A stretch of DNA of 64,000 bases from Physcomitrium patens (Eukaryota; Streptophyta; Bryopsida; Funariales; Funariaceae). Within the stretch, counting starts at the first letter, position 1, and each line of letters opens with the position of its first letter. The stretch spans positions 5,268,239 through 5,332,238 of the forward strand of contig NC_037270.1 of assembly GCF_000002425.4 (NCBI RefSeq), in the 5' to 3' direction. The position numbers were made by a program, and so were the translations under genes. The notes beneath the pieces were generated by a model that was not told the DNA's origin, ran no database searches, and was given only the letters and a program-made list of their open reading frames with translations. Of the stretch, positions 1 through 11,596 are shown in pieces.

Positions 1-761
1 TTTTTTAATCACTTTCTTTGAATGTAGCTATAAATTCTTCTAGAAATGAATTCAAATCATAAAAGATTTGTGAATCCTTTTCTATTAAAGTTGCAAATCA
101 AAACAAAGCACTTCTAGATAGAAATGTGTTTATGAATCCAAGTTGAGTAAATCCATCAATGTATTAGAAGAGATGCATCCTTAAATAGAGCTTGATTTAT
201 TGCAAAAATCCTCAAAATTTTGATCTTGTTCCTTCAAATTCCTCAGGCATACTAATTCTTCTTCCTATTGTACTTGTAGAAGCAAAACTTCTTAGATTTG
301 GTTGTGAGATCAATCTACTTGCTTCTTTTAACTGCACAACTTTTTGATGCAAATTTTGAACTTCTTCCATGAGCGTAGGATTAATGTTTCTTTGATTGGC
401 ACTAGTGATGTATGAAATTTATATCCAAAGAATGTTAACAAATTAGTGAAGATTTGCAATAGTTGCAAATTTGTTATTACTTTTTCCAAGTGCAACATCC
501 ATAATTTTTCTTTCTATTTCAAAGAATTTGACAAATTTACAAGTAAAATTAGAGGAAGATAATCTACAACCACTAAAATCAAAAGAAAATTTCTTCAAAT
601 AATAATAATCTATTTTTTTAAGAAAATATTTAATATTAAAAAACTAAAAAAATTATTTAAAGGTGGATAATTTGCAACCTTCAAAAGACAACTTTAGAAG
701 TGTAATAATCTACTTACTTTTAAAACAAGCCAAAAATAATGAGATAGGATTCTTGTCAAAC
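1..761 (-). mobile_element. E0: degenerate gag start and leader of a Ty3/gypsy element (family E)
   Basis: Read on the minus strand, this matches the gag start and leader of remnant F (about 26100-26880) and of E2 (56409-56900). The shared blocks cover the N-terminal gag region and a leader whose GGTTGC..TAC words resemble those of chromovirus family A. No open frame survives; stops and AT drift are dense. The rest of gag and pol would lie left of the window. It could be the same insertion family as F. The assignment to Ty3 is firm by similarity to better copies; the exact extent of gag is not. Confidence 0.6.
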
Positions 762-1300
762 TATCAAAGATATAAATCTTAAAGAACTAAAATATCAATG
801 CATTCTTATCTCACTTAAAAAGACTAAAAAATCACTCAAAGATAATATAGTATTAAACTAAAATGACTATTGTCAAATATAAGAAGACTAGAAAGTCTTG
901 AAATAAGACTAAGGACTAAAAATGCATTGATAAGAATAAAAAAGACTTCACTCTTACTTCCATATATACTCTTAATTAGGAACTATGTAGCAATGTCCAA
1001 TAGGACCTCCAATACATGTTGACTTTACAAGACACATATCTTAACTTGTAAGGCAAGTTTTTTATATGTACACTATATGGTTAGATTGTTCTACAAGCTA
1101 TTAATATGTGTTTAGCTTATTGAAGAAGTTTCTAACCTATCAATCAAGTAAAAATACATATTAAGTCAAAGTAACATCTATGAAGCTTCTAGGAATATTC
1201 TTTAAAAAATAATATGAAATAAATATATTCTTATCTACTTCTACATAATCATATAGGCAAATATTATAATAAATATATATATCTATGATCGTCAAATATT
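762..1300 (-). repeat. 5' LTR of E0 (family E)
   Basis: The left edge begins TATCAAAG, the decayed form of a TGTCAA terminus, just after a leader word shared with E2. The body matches the E LTRs at 48209-48761 and 55852-56408 in reverse, including the block around the TATA region (ATATATACTCTTAATTAGG) and the following GACCTCCAATA block. The right edge is diffuse and placed only approximately. A degenerate GAA/TTC cluster near 1188 is a weakened form of the heat-shock-like motif seen in family A. Confidence 0.6.
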
Positions 1301-2978
1301 GAGCTGCCTAGATATTACAAATCTTTGTCATTGTGTAGTAATATAATTATATGGTAAAAGATAAAAATATGGATTTTATTATAGAAGAGTCTAATAGAAA
1401 GATATATTAATAAAATATAGGTAAATGATATAAAGATAATAAAAAACTTTAGTAATAATACTTTCTTTCTATAAAAAAAACTTCTAATTACTTTATAAGG
1501 CTATAAATAAAGAAAAATTTAAAAAATCAAAAAATTAAATTATATAAACATCTTTAAAAGGAAGTTATAGATTTTAGTAAAACTTATCTCAAAATACCAA
1601 GATTTGATACTCGGAAAGGAATTAAAAAAGAAATCAGACCCTAAAGCACAAAACCATGCATCTACAACAATTTTAAGGTTTTTTGATTGATTGAAGAATG
1701 AAGTTTGAAAGCAAACTAATTAAAGATTTTTTGGGACTAGATTTCATATGATTTAGAAGCATATTGAGTTTTTGAAGATTTTTAAAAGAAATAGATATAC
1801 TCAATAAATTTAGATTTTAAGAATTAAAAAGAAGTTTACAAATTTAAGGATTTTGTGAATATTGTGTTCATTTATGGAAGAAATTTTATAAATTTTTTAT
1901 TGTACTTATTTTAGATGTGTTCGAAAAATTTGATGTTGATCATACAATTAAATTTAAGGATATGAGAGTTTTATTGGGTTAAGAACTTAGACATTTGGAA
2001 TTTAAGATTAATGAGAATTTCAACGATTTTACAAAATCCATCAATTTAATTGAAGTAAAAATTGGTAAAAGAAATTTAAACTTATTAATCTATATAAAAA
2101 CAAAAATTTTAAAGAAATTTAATGATTCAACAAGAAGAAATCACTACTAAAAAATCCACATTTAGGATGAAAAAAGAGAGCAATTGATATTCAAGAGGTT
2201 TAAGAGCTTTTTCTTTCAATTGGTTAGTTTAATTTTATTCAAATTTTGTGTACTTATTAATTACATATGAATTAAAATATGGATGAAATTTTAATTGAGA
2301 TTGATAATTTTATTAATATTTATTGAGATTTTAAAATAAAAATAGGAATTAATTAAGATTTAGGATTTTTTTAGATTTTTTTAGGATTTATTTAGGAATT
2401 AGTTTGGATTTAGGATTTTACTAGGATTTGGTTTAGAATTTAGGATTTGATTAAGATTTGATAAATATTTAGATAATATTGATTTAAAATTTGATTAAGA
2501 TTTTTAAGATTTAATTAATATTTAATTGGATTTTTAATTAGCATTTAATTATGATTTGATTAAAACTTTATTAGTATATTTTTAGGATTTTTTATAAGTT
2601 TTTAGGATTTTATTTGGATTTGTTGAAGACTACATTAAGGTTTGATTAAGATTTATCTAAGATTTACTTAGGATCTATTTAAGATTTCTATTTTTAATAT
2701 TTATTTTGGATTTTTATTATTTCTTTAAGATTTTTATATATAAATTTTTTTATGATTTATATTTTTATATTTTTTAAAGATTTATTTATTATTATTTTTA
2801 ATCTTAATTTATAACTTCTTCATATTTTTTTAGTAATTTCTTTTGAACCTCTTTTTGATTAGTTAAAGTTTGATTAGATTTATCATGATTTAATTAGAAT
2901 TTATTTAAGCTTCTATTAGATTTATTAAAATCTTATTATTGATTTTTTTTATATATCTTTGAGAGCTAAGTACTTAAT
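1301..2978. repeat. AT-rich decayed repeat with TTTAGGATT-like words
   Basis: No gene is visible. From about 2240 to 2960 the DNA is a loose series of ATTTAGGATTT / GATTTAAGATTT words without a fixed period. Parts of 1660-2240 resemble 22640-23590 and, more weakly, the late part of the B2 LTR (the block near 53350 with ATCACTACT). It may be a very old B-related LTR. Identity is uncertain. Confidence 0.35.
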
Positions 2979-3541
2979 TGTTGTTCTCGTTGCGTTCAAG
3001 CTTTGATATACCAAAGCAATTGAACTAATAGAGGTGGGTTTGAACATGGAGAAAGATTGGTTATATGAATTGGGTCTATTAGTGTCACAATTGATTGTAC
3101 TCTGGCTATCTGAAATCAATTAGCAACCTATAAAATACTAAGGCTTACTACTTCCGTCTTGATTTAACACACAATCCATTCTACGACTATCAATTCAACA
3201 ATACTTCTCTCAATCACAATTCTTCATAAGCAAATAATAAAAGCAAAGAAAACAAAAAGATAGTACCAAGCTTACCCTAGCTTATGACTCTCACAGTCTA
3301 GCCCTCGGCTTACGACTCTCACAATCTGGCTCTGATCTCTCTTTCCTCAACTTATTTATCCTACCAAAAAAATGATCCGTCGGCCAGCGGATTCCAAAGG
3401 TTATGACCCTTTGAATTCTTAATCGTTAATTTCACTAACAACCTACTCTTACCAACTAAACTACCTAACCATTAGTCTAATTCTCAAGGTTATCAATAAT
3501 CAACCAATAACTTATCACAAAGTTTATTTACCTATTCTACA
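2979..3541 (-). repeat. 3' LTR of element C
   Basis: On the minus strand the LTR starts TGTAGAATAGG immediately after a purine-rich tract and ends ..GAGAACAACA, so it has TG..CA ends. A TATA-like word (GATAAATAAG, about 3351-3360) sits inside. No second copy of this LTR is in the window, so the left edge rests on the terminal dinucleotide and on the sharp change to AT-rich DNA. Confidence 0.6.
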
Positions 3542-3705
3542 TAGCCCCACTCCTAATTGTGCAGCATCCTCGCAAACATTATTTAGCCTCAACTTATAAA
3601 GATGTAGCAGCGTATATCTTCGAAGGTGTTGTCGCTGAAACTGGCATATTTGTTCGTACTAAATTATTAGCCTCCTTCTCTAATGCGGCTAGTTTAGTCT
3701 GCAAC
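3542..3705 (-). pseudogene. C: polypurine tract and end of the pol reading frame
   Basis: On the minus strand an open frame of about 35 codons enters from the A1 insertion point. It is rich in Leu, Ala, Lys and Glu (coiled-coil-like) and ends at a TAA near 3596. Next to the LTR is AGGAGTGGGGC, a good polypurine tract for plus-strand priming. The frame joins the tail segment at 9868-10234 once A1 is removed. Confidence 0.6.
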
Positions 3706-4103
3706 TGTTAGGGACATAGTCCTTAGAACCTTTTAGAGACAAGTTTCTAGAACCTTCTAGAAGTAAGTCTCAGGAACCTTCTAGAAGCTTCTTAGTTGGT
3801 AGAAGATGTTAGGGACATAGTCCTTAGAACCTTCTAGAGATAAGTTTCTAGAACCTTCTAGAAGCAAGTCTCTGGAACCTTCTAGAAGCTTCCTAGTTGG
3901 TAGAAGTTGCTTGAGAAGCTTCTTAAATAGGAGTATATTATGGAATCGAGGCTGAAGAGTTCTTCAGTCTCGACAACACATCTCTTAGAGCTCTAGCTCA
4001 CCTCTTTGGTGTTGTTCTTGTATTCAACTGATTAATCTAGTTCTTGTCAATTCTTCTTGAACTTCTTGTTAGATCTCGAGTTTGTATTTCTCTGTCCATG
4101 ACA
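3706..4103 (+). repeat. A1 5' LTR with heat-shock-element array
   Basis: Starts TGTTAGGGACATAG and ends ..CATGACA. It is shorter than the A1 3' LTR because it has fewer copies of the AGAACCTTCTAGA-type unit. A second copy of the LTR start (GTTAGGGACATAG) recurs at about 3809, so the U3 region contains an internal duplication. Units of the form GAAnnTTCnnGAAnnTTC occur from about 3728 to 3900, followed by a TATA-like GAGTATATTA near 3931. Confidence 0.9.
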
Positions 4104-4407
4104 GTTTGTCAAGACTTCACTCACCTCAGATATCAGAGTTAGTTTCTTCCTTGTTAGAGTGCGGATTACCCCTCTGCTTGGAAGTGTACTAGCATTTTAG
4201 AGGTTGTGGATTATCCTCCTCTAAACTGATACTTCTTTTGTTACAATATTGGAGTCTTATTCTTCTTGGAGAGAGTGGATTATCCCATTTCTTGAAGCTC
4301 TTAAGGCATTTTAGAGGTTGCGGAGTACCCTCCTCTAAATCAATATTGTCTTCTTGTAGAGTCATTCCTGTCTTTTTTTTAGAATAGCCGAATGCCAAGA
4401 CATTAAT

Positions 4408-5349
4408 ATGACAGAAAGTTTGGAGTCCAAGTTGGATGCTATCATGAATGTCCTCGCTACGTTATTGCAAAGAATTGCAGAGATTGAAGGAGTCGTGGCA
4501 AGGCTTCATAATGATGGAGCATCTGGGATGGCACAATCTAGGTTGCACTAGCTTCAAACTTCTGCACTTGGAGAAGCAATTTTGCCTCAGGTTCGACAAG
4601 CACCATTGGTTCTACAACATAAGGAGCCCCGAGTTAGCCTTTCGGACAAGTTCGATGGTACACGTTCTAAGTTTTGAGGATTCATCAATCAAATCAGGTT
4701 GATAACAGTTTTATAGCCCGAACGCTATCCAACGGAGGAGTCATGTGTTGGGCTTGTTAGAACCTTACTTACACAACAAGCTCTATCATAGTTTGCTTCT
4801 TTGTTTGAGAAACGATTGTCCATACTGAACAACTTTGAAACCTTTTTGGAGGCATTTGCGGAAGTATTTGGTAAACACGACAAGGTTTGATGGGCTACAA
4901 CAAAGATTTGATCACTATGACAAGGGATGCACTCTACATCAGTCTATGCATTGGACTTCAGGTAATTAGCATGCAACATCAATTGGGACAAAGAAGTATT
5001 GATGAATCAATTCTATTGGAGTTTAAAGGATGATATGAAGAATTTGCTGTTAACTCTTCCTGTTCCACAAACGCTCAACGAAGCTATTAGCCTAGCTGTG
5101 AAGTACGATAATCGCCTATTCCAACACCACCAAGACGAATGTTCAAGACAACATATGGTTCGCCATGCCCCAACTATGTCGACAAGTAACATGAATTCAC
5201 ATTCAGAGGTAGAAGACATGCAAATTGATGTGATACTTGTCAAATCTCTTATCCTAGAAGAAAAAAAGTGGTGTATGGAGGAAGGTCTATACTTGTATTA
5301 CGGTAAAGAAGGCCACAAAGTTGGAAACTGTCTCAAGAAGCAAAATTGA
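4408..5349 (+). pseudogene. gag: A1 gag, with several in-frame stops
   Basis: The upstream ATG used in A2 and A3 is mutated to ATA here, so the first in-frame ATG is at 4408. One frame (shared with the open stretch 4999-5349) carries the whole Gag with several stops, many readable as C-to-T or G-to-A changes. Regions seen: an N-terminal coiled-coil-like segment, the retrotransposon Gag domain (..FDGTRSKF..GFINQI.., ..LNEAISLAVKYDNRLF..), and a nucleocapsid zinc knuckle whose two leading Cys are damaged (YLYYGKEGHKVGNC). Gag would form the virus-like particle. It is not functional. Confidence 0.85.
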
Positions 5350-5390
5350 CGTATTGTCACGACTAAGGGCACGTTTGTTCAGGAAAACGA

Positions 5391-8300
5391 GGATGCCTAG
5401 CCACAATAGGAACCGTGCGACTGGACAGTGAAATATCATAACAACAACTAGGTTTCTTTCTTTCCGCTCAACCTGCCCTTTGCCTTACAATCCCTTTGCT
5501 TATTGGCCCTCAGCAACTGAGAACCTTAGCATTATTAGATTCAGGAGCATTTGCTTGTTTCTTAGACAAAGAATTTGCGAAGTGTCATAAGATCCCTTTA
5601 GTACAAAAATCCAAATCTGTTCACGTTGAGGTCATAGATGGGCGACCTTTATTATCTAGTAGTGTCACCCATGAATTAGAACCTATAGAAGTGACGTTTA
5701 AGGGCCATAGTAGTCATATTATTTTCAATATTATTAGAATCCCATCAAATCTTGTTATTCTTGGTCTTTTCTGGTTGAAAAAGCATAATCCATCCATAGA
5801 TTGGAGGTTGCGGAAGATGACCTTTCCTACAAAACCACCCAAGAGCAAGCCTAGTAGAAAACCCCAAATAGAAAAATCCTTATTCATTGGAGCAAGAACA
5901 TTTATAAGATCGTCCAAGGAAGGCACACCGTTTGTCATTTATGCGGCTCCAACTACCGGGGAGAAGATCTCGACAACAAGTATACCTAAGCAATATAAGG
6001 ATTTTAAAGACGTATTTCAAAAGAAGAATGCCGACATGCTACTGGAACACTGATCATATGATTGTGCCATAGACTTGCAAGAAGGAGCACAACCGCCTTT
6101 TGGCCCAATCTACAATCTATTGCAGATGGAGTTGGCAGAGTTGTGGAAGTACATCGACGAGAATCTAGCCAAGAACTTCATCTGTCATTCAAAATCGTTA
6201 ACTGGTACACCCATCTTATTTGTGAAGAAGAAAGATGGCTCGTTGCGGATGTGCGTGGACTATCGAGGCCTCAACAAGGTAACAAAGAAGAATCGTTATC
6301 CGTTACCCTTGATTTCTGGTCTCTTAGAACAACTTGGACGTGCAAGGATCTTTACAAAAATTGATCTAAGGGGAGCTTACAACCTCGTATGAATCAAGGA
6401 AAGAGATGAGTGGAAGATAGCATTTCGTACAAGGTATGGCCATTTTGAGTATAATGTCATGCCTTTTGGTCTTACCAATGCTCCAGTGGTCTTTCAACAT
6501 ATGATGAATGACATTTTCCGAGAGCACCTTGATGATTTTGTTGTCATCTATTTGGATGATATTTTGATATTCTCCAAAAACGAGGAAGAGCATGAAAAGC
6601 ACGTTCGTTTGGTCTTGGAGAAACTATGTGAGCGAGGACTATATGCCAAGTTGAAGAAGTATTTATTTCACCAAATAGAGATGGAGTTTTTGGAGTTCAT
6701 TGCAACTATGGAAGGCTTGAAGATGGACCCCAAGAAGGTGGAAGCAATCATATCCTGGGAGGTTCCGAAGACGGTTAGAGACATACAATGCTTTCTTGGT
6801 TTTACCAACTTCTATCGGATCTTCATCAAGAATTACTCTCAAGTTACTGCTCCTCTCACTCGGTTGACATGCAAGGATAAGCTGGAATGGGGACCTCTAG
6901 CGGAGAAGGCGTTTCAAGCCCTGAAGACCGCATTTACTACGGCTTCAATTTTGGTACATCCAAACTTTACAAAGGACTTTTATTTAGAAACTGATGCTTC
7001 GGATTTTGCTTTGGGAGCTGTACTTTCACAAATGGGAGAAGACAAGAAGCTCTATCTGGTTGCATTCTATTCTTGAAAGTTCTCTGCTGTTAAAATCAAT
7101 TATGAGATCCACGATAAGGAACTTCTTGCTATAGTGGATTCTTTCCAAGAATGGCATCACTTTCTTGAAGGAGCTATATACCCAGTGATCATATACACAG
7201 ATCACAAGAATTTGGAGTATTTCATATTGGCTCGAGTTTTAAATTGACGTCAAACTCGGTGGAGTATGTTGCTATTTAGGTTCGATTTTGTTATCACTTA
7301 TCGACCTAGAAAGCAGCAAGGACTATCTGATACCTTATCAAGGAGATCGTATCTTATACCAAAGGCTGGAGAAGCAGCGTTTGATCAACAATGTATGACA
7401 TTGTTGAAGCCAGAGCAATTTCAGCTTTGCGCTACTATTGTGCCAATTGATACTGTCTTCCTAAATCAGGTACATGCCATGACCATTGAAGATTCAATAG
7501 CCATTGATATTAAGTAGCGTGCCAATGACGACAAGTTCAAGGTGGAGGGAGATCTTTTATACTTTGAGGAGCAGTTATATATCCCAAAAGGACCAGCACG
7601 ACTCCGAGTTCTTCAATCTCGCCACGATTTTCCAGCTGCGGGATATTTTGGATTCAACAAGACCTTGGAGCTTATTTCTCGAGATTTTTGGTGGCCCCAA
7701 ATGTGGAAGGATGTGAAAGATTTTGTCTTCTCTTGCGACATCTGTTCAAGATCCAAGAATCCTCGACATCGCTCTTATGGACTCCTATAGCCATTGCCGA
7801 TTCCACGTCGACCATGGTCTTCAATTTCCATGGACTTCATCATGGACCTACCATCATCAAACTCATTTGACAGCATCTTTGTCGTGGTAGATTGGCTTAC
7901 AAAGATGGCACACTTTGTCCCTTGCAAGTAGACATTGTCTAGTGAAGTCACAGCAAGGCTCTTTCTTGATAATGTGTATCGATATCATAGACTACCACAT
8001 GATATCGTATCAGATTGAGGAACCCAGTTTGTATCAAAGTTTTGGAGATCTCTCTTTGAGATACTCAAGGTGGATATCAAGCTTTCTTCGACTTTTCATC
8101 TTCAAACTGACAGCCAAACGGAACAGGTGAACCAAGTCTTGAAACAATACTTACGATGCAGTATCAACTATCAGTAAGACGATTGGACCACATATCTGCC
8201 GCTAGCCAAGTTTGTATATAACAACACCCTCCATGCATCGACTCAATACACACCATTCTTTTCCAACTATGGATATCATCCAAAGCTTGATTTATTGAGT

Positions 8301-8888
8301 CCATCAACAAATAACAATCCAACAGCTGAAGGATTTACAAAACAACTATCAGAGCTTCAAAATACGTTGAAGCTTCAATTATAATCCGCTCAACAATCCT
8401 ACAAGGCGTCTGCAGATAGATTTTGGAATCAAGCACCTACTTTCAAAATTAGAGATAAAGCATGGCTTCTTCGACGGAATATCAAAACCAAGCGACCATG
8501 TGATAAGTTGGACTATGAAAGATTGGGACCATTTATCATCCAAAAGTAAATCAATCCAGTGGCGTACCGTCTAGAATTACCGGCTTCTATGAAGGTACAT
8601 CCAATCTTTCATGTTTCTTTGTTGGAGCCTTATCGAGAGTCATCTTTTCTTGGAAGAGTGCAATGTCCGCCACCTAGTATTGAGATCGAGAACTACAAAG
8701 AATATCAGGTTGATAAAGTATTGGATTCATGATGAAGGTGAAGTAAGTTGGAGTATCTTGTTCATTGGTGCGACTACAATATTAATGAGCGAACGTGGGA
8801 GCCAGCTGAAAATCTCGCCAATGCGCCACAAAAGATATAGGAGTTTCATCAACAACATCCTCATAAATCTAAGCCGGTTCGATGATAG
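5391..8888 (+). pseudogene. pol: A1 pol: protease, RT, RNase H, integrase, chromodomain (multiple stops)
   Basis: All open pieces (5496-6053, 6075-6392, 6459-7076, 7266-7517, 7542-7790, and on to the TAG at 8886) lie in a single frame, interrupted only by stops. Visible in order: retropepsin DSGA near 5540; RT with YLDD near 6550; RNase H start ([15 protein letters not shown]) near 6988; integrase zinc module with paired Cys at about 7736-7748; integrase core; and a damaged chromodomain near 8700. Pol would copy and integrate the element. The chromodomain end marks a chromovirus, known to target chromatin. Confidence 0.88.
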
Positions 8889-9020
8889 CTTCTTTCTGAA
8901 GCTTGTTCAGCTAAGAATATAAGAAAGATGCAAAGCACCACCAAAATTTGGAGTTGATGTAGTTATTTTCTCTAAGATAAAATAGAATTTTTTTCAGTAG
9001 CCATAGTTTGGTTTTTAGAT

Positions 9021-9374
9021 ATAGATAGCCAAGAGATAGATACTATGCCAATCAGATTATCTCAACCGACTAGCTCACGAAGGCGACCCCAAGATGAAGA
9101 ACCGCCTACACCATGATGACGATGGAGGATACCGAGTAACCAATCACTAGTGATTGTATTTGAGTCCAAGCCTGCTTACGATGGTCAGCCAGAAGGAGTG
9201 TTTGCAGGACAATTTCACAATGAGGACACGAAAGTTCATGCTTGGTCAGAAGTTGAAGGAGTAGACTACTACCATTGGCTTCAAGGACCGATGAACCACT
9301 TACCTCATGAACAACAGTTGGAGTTCATAGCAGACGTTATACGACAGATCTTTATTTTCTTGCATTGGTACTGA
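9021..9374 (+). pseudogene. A1 ORF3: extra reading frame of unknown function
   Basis: A 354-nt frame between pol and the 3' LTR. Its C-terminal 74 codons (9150-9374) are open and closely match A2 and A3. The start ATG is mutated to ATA and two adjacent TGA codons interrupt the N-terminal part. The N-terminal third is rich in Ser, Pro and Arg; the rest is acidic and aromatic (..EGVFAGQFHNEDTKVHAW.., ending HWY). I recognise no family. The same length and frame in three copies argue that it was once coding. Confidence 0.7.
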
Positions 9375-9421
9375 TTAACAATAACATTGCTTCTCAGAGA
9401 CCTCAAAGCTAAAAGAGGAGA

Positions 9422-9867
9422 TGTTAGGGACATAGTCCTTAGAACCTTCTAGAGACAAGTGTCTTGAACCTTCTAGAGACAAGTTTCTTGAACCTTCTAG
9501 AGACAAGTTTCTAGAACCTTCTAGAAGTAAGTCTCTGGAACCTTCTAGAAGCTTCTTAGTTGATAGAAGATGTTAGGGACATAGTCTTTAAAACCTTCTA
9601 GAGATAAGTTTCTAAAACTTTCTAGAAGCAAGTCTCTGGAACCTTCTAGAAGCTTCCTAGTTGATAGAAGTTGCTTGAGAAGCTTCTTAAATAGGAGTAT
9701 ATATTGGAATTGAGGCTGAAGAGTTCTTCAGTCTTGAGATTACATCTCTTAGAGTTCTAGTTCACCTCTCTGGTGTTGTTCTTGTATTCATCTGATTAAT
9801 CTACTTCTTGCCAGTTCTTCTTGAACTTCTTGTTAGATCTCGAGTCTGTATTTCTGTGTTTGTGACA
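9422..9867 (+). repeat. A1 3' LTR
   Basis: Starts TGTTAGGGACATAG after the purine tract and ends TTTGTGACA. It contains the GAACCTTCTAGA-type array twice (the second block starts near 9572), a TATA word (GAGTATATATTGG) near 9691, and the same downstream U5 text as the other A LTRs. The following bases ACAAC are C-element sequence. Confidence 0.92.
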
Positions 9868-10234
9868 ACAACATCGCAACTTCTACCTACAGCCACTGTT
9901 GCCGTTCCTTCTAATCAGTCTCCATCCTTACTTTCTCAGACATAATATTTGCCATCTTCTCCTTAACCACAAAAGAAAACACGATTCTTTTCAAGAGCTC
10001 CCTTCCTTCTTCTTACTATGATCCAATCAATTGGATCGACTCTCCCTTATTTTCCACAATTCATCATGATAAAATATCCTATCATCATCATTATTTATCC
10101 CCCCTTCTTTTTTGGAACAAAAAATCTGTCCCGGATTTATGTATAGTAAAGTTTAAGCCAATTGCCATTGATCTATGTCATAAATTTGGTATCCATAAAA
10201 ACTTCCAATTGTACTGAACCATTTGAAAATCCGT
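9868..10234 (-). pseudogene. C: segment after the integrase GPY module
   Basis: Minus-strand C sequence between the A1 and B1 insertions. At its right edge the reading frame resumes exactly where the C integrase tail (..HGPYR.. on the 18592 side) is cut by B1. The last four bases, CCGT (10231-10234), are repeated at 18592-18595. Stops are present further along, so the tail is degenerate. No other gene is seen here. Confidence 0.7.
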
Positions 10235-11528
10235 TGTCGTGTTGTAACACGAGTATACAGTGAAAATAAAAAAAAAAAAAAAAATTATTAATATTCAGTT
10301 ACCTCGAATATTGGGAGCAACGACCAACTCCAGTGCAAATACTGAGTGGTCAAGTTCAGTCACCCCGTTACAGTGAGCTGGGGCATACTGAAATGCTCCA
10401 TTCGATTCCAATAACAGGAGTCAGCAGGAAGGGAAAGGACCAATTCACGCGACGGGTGAGCCTGGTTCGAAGAGCCAATTGGATCCAATTTTGAGAATCC
10501 AATCCGGGTCCTCTTACCCAATATGAGACCTGAATTGGTCGGGCAACCCAATGCGATCCAATTTTGAGAATCCAATCCGGGTCCTCTTATCCAATATGAG
10601 ACCTGAATTGGTCGGGCAACCCAATGCAGTCTGATTACGGGAACATCCAGGTTACTATGGGTCCTCTTATCCAATATGAGACCTGAATTGGTCGGGCGAC
10701 TCAATGTGGACCCGAGTATGGGGTTTCGATTCTGTTTCAGGCTGTCCTATTCTCTTTGCCGTTTCGAAAGCTCTGACGGCGGGAGCCAATTTTGGATCTA
10801 AGCTCTGACGATGGGAGCCAATTCCGGATCCAAGACGAAAGATTAAAGAAATTCAGAGGATAAGGTTAGGGGGGGAATAAGTTTTTAGGGGGGGTTTTTT
10901 TTTCGGGATTAGGGAAGAGCTAGCTTCAAGCTCTTGGGAAGGTTACGAGTTTTTTTTCATTGGAGGTTTTTGAAGATCAAGGGGATTGGAGAAGAGCTTC
11001 ATGCTTCGGGTCGGGGAAGAAAAGATGGAGAATTGGATTTTTCTTCTTCATAGAGTTTTGGGAAGACTGAGGCAATCGTTGCTAAAGTCAGTGTTGTAAT
11101 GGTGAATCGGGATTTTTAATGAAGTGGGTGTGATCATTCCTGACTGTTTGTGAAATCGAGTTACGTCTATGATTGAAGGATTAAAAGGGTGTCTATAGGA
11201 TTGAGTATGTGGAGTGAATGAAATTTATTGGGTTAATCTAATAAGACAGTCAGTGGATACAAGATTGTAAGTACAAAGCGGTATCGAAGATTAGCAGATT
11301 GAGTTGTTCGGGGTTCTCTGTAACGTCTAGAGACCTACCGGCTGGGGCAAAAGGGACTTTGGCAAGCAGTCGAAGGACATCCGTATAGATTTATGGTGTA
11401 TTCTTGTAGTCGTTTATATTCCAGCAGTCAAAAACTGATAGACTGCTTGACTATTGGCGAATCTCCATACTACCTTCTACAGCCAGACGCCCGGCGCGTT
11501 CTCGAGCAGGAAAGCACGTAATACGACA
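10235..11528 (+). repeat. B1 5' LTR with 73-bp tandem duplication
   Basis: Begins TGTCGTGTTGTAACACG and ends ATACGACA. It matches 17370-18591 closely. A 73-bp unit is present twice (10482-10554 and 10555-10627) but once in the 3' LTR, and the A-run near 10268 is longer. A TGG word at 11533, five bases after the LTR, is a possible primer-binding site (TGGTGAATCC..), but I cannot match it to a tRNA. Long frames on the opposite strand here come from the repeated unit and are not genes. Confidence 0.9.
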
Positions 11529-11596
11529 AAAGTGGTGAATCCGACGTGAAAGCTTGAGGTGGAAGGTATTGGATTTCGATTGATTTTATCTTTATT

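Larger units (their letters stand above)
3706..9867 (+). mobile_element. A1: full-length but dead Ty3 chromovirus inserted in C
   Basis: Order: 5' LTR, leader, gag, protease-RT-RNase H-integrase-chromodomain, extra ORF, polypurine tract (AAAAGAGGAGA), 3' LTR. Flanks are GCAAC (3701-3705) and ACAAC (9868-9872), a 5-bp target duplication with one transition. It shares its whole plan with A2 and A3. All pol pieces are in one frame, so damage is mainly by stop codons. About 2 kb of pol is almost identical to A2, including the stops. Confidence 0.92.

Noticed and set aside
2240-2960. Interstitial telomere repeat
   Set aside because: The words are TTTAGGATT-like with no regular 7-bp TTTAGGG run.
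3706-4103. CRISPR-like array from the repeated AGAACCTTCTAGA units
   Set aside because: The units are short, overlapping and inside a retrotransposon LTR of a plant; there are no spacers or cas genes.
10360-10704. 114-codon minus-strand open frame in the B1 5' LTR (and the related frame at 17503-17766)
   Set aside because: It runs antisense through LTR DNA and owes its length to a tandem duplication; the equivalent frame in the 3' LTR is shorter. No domain is recognisable.
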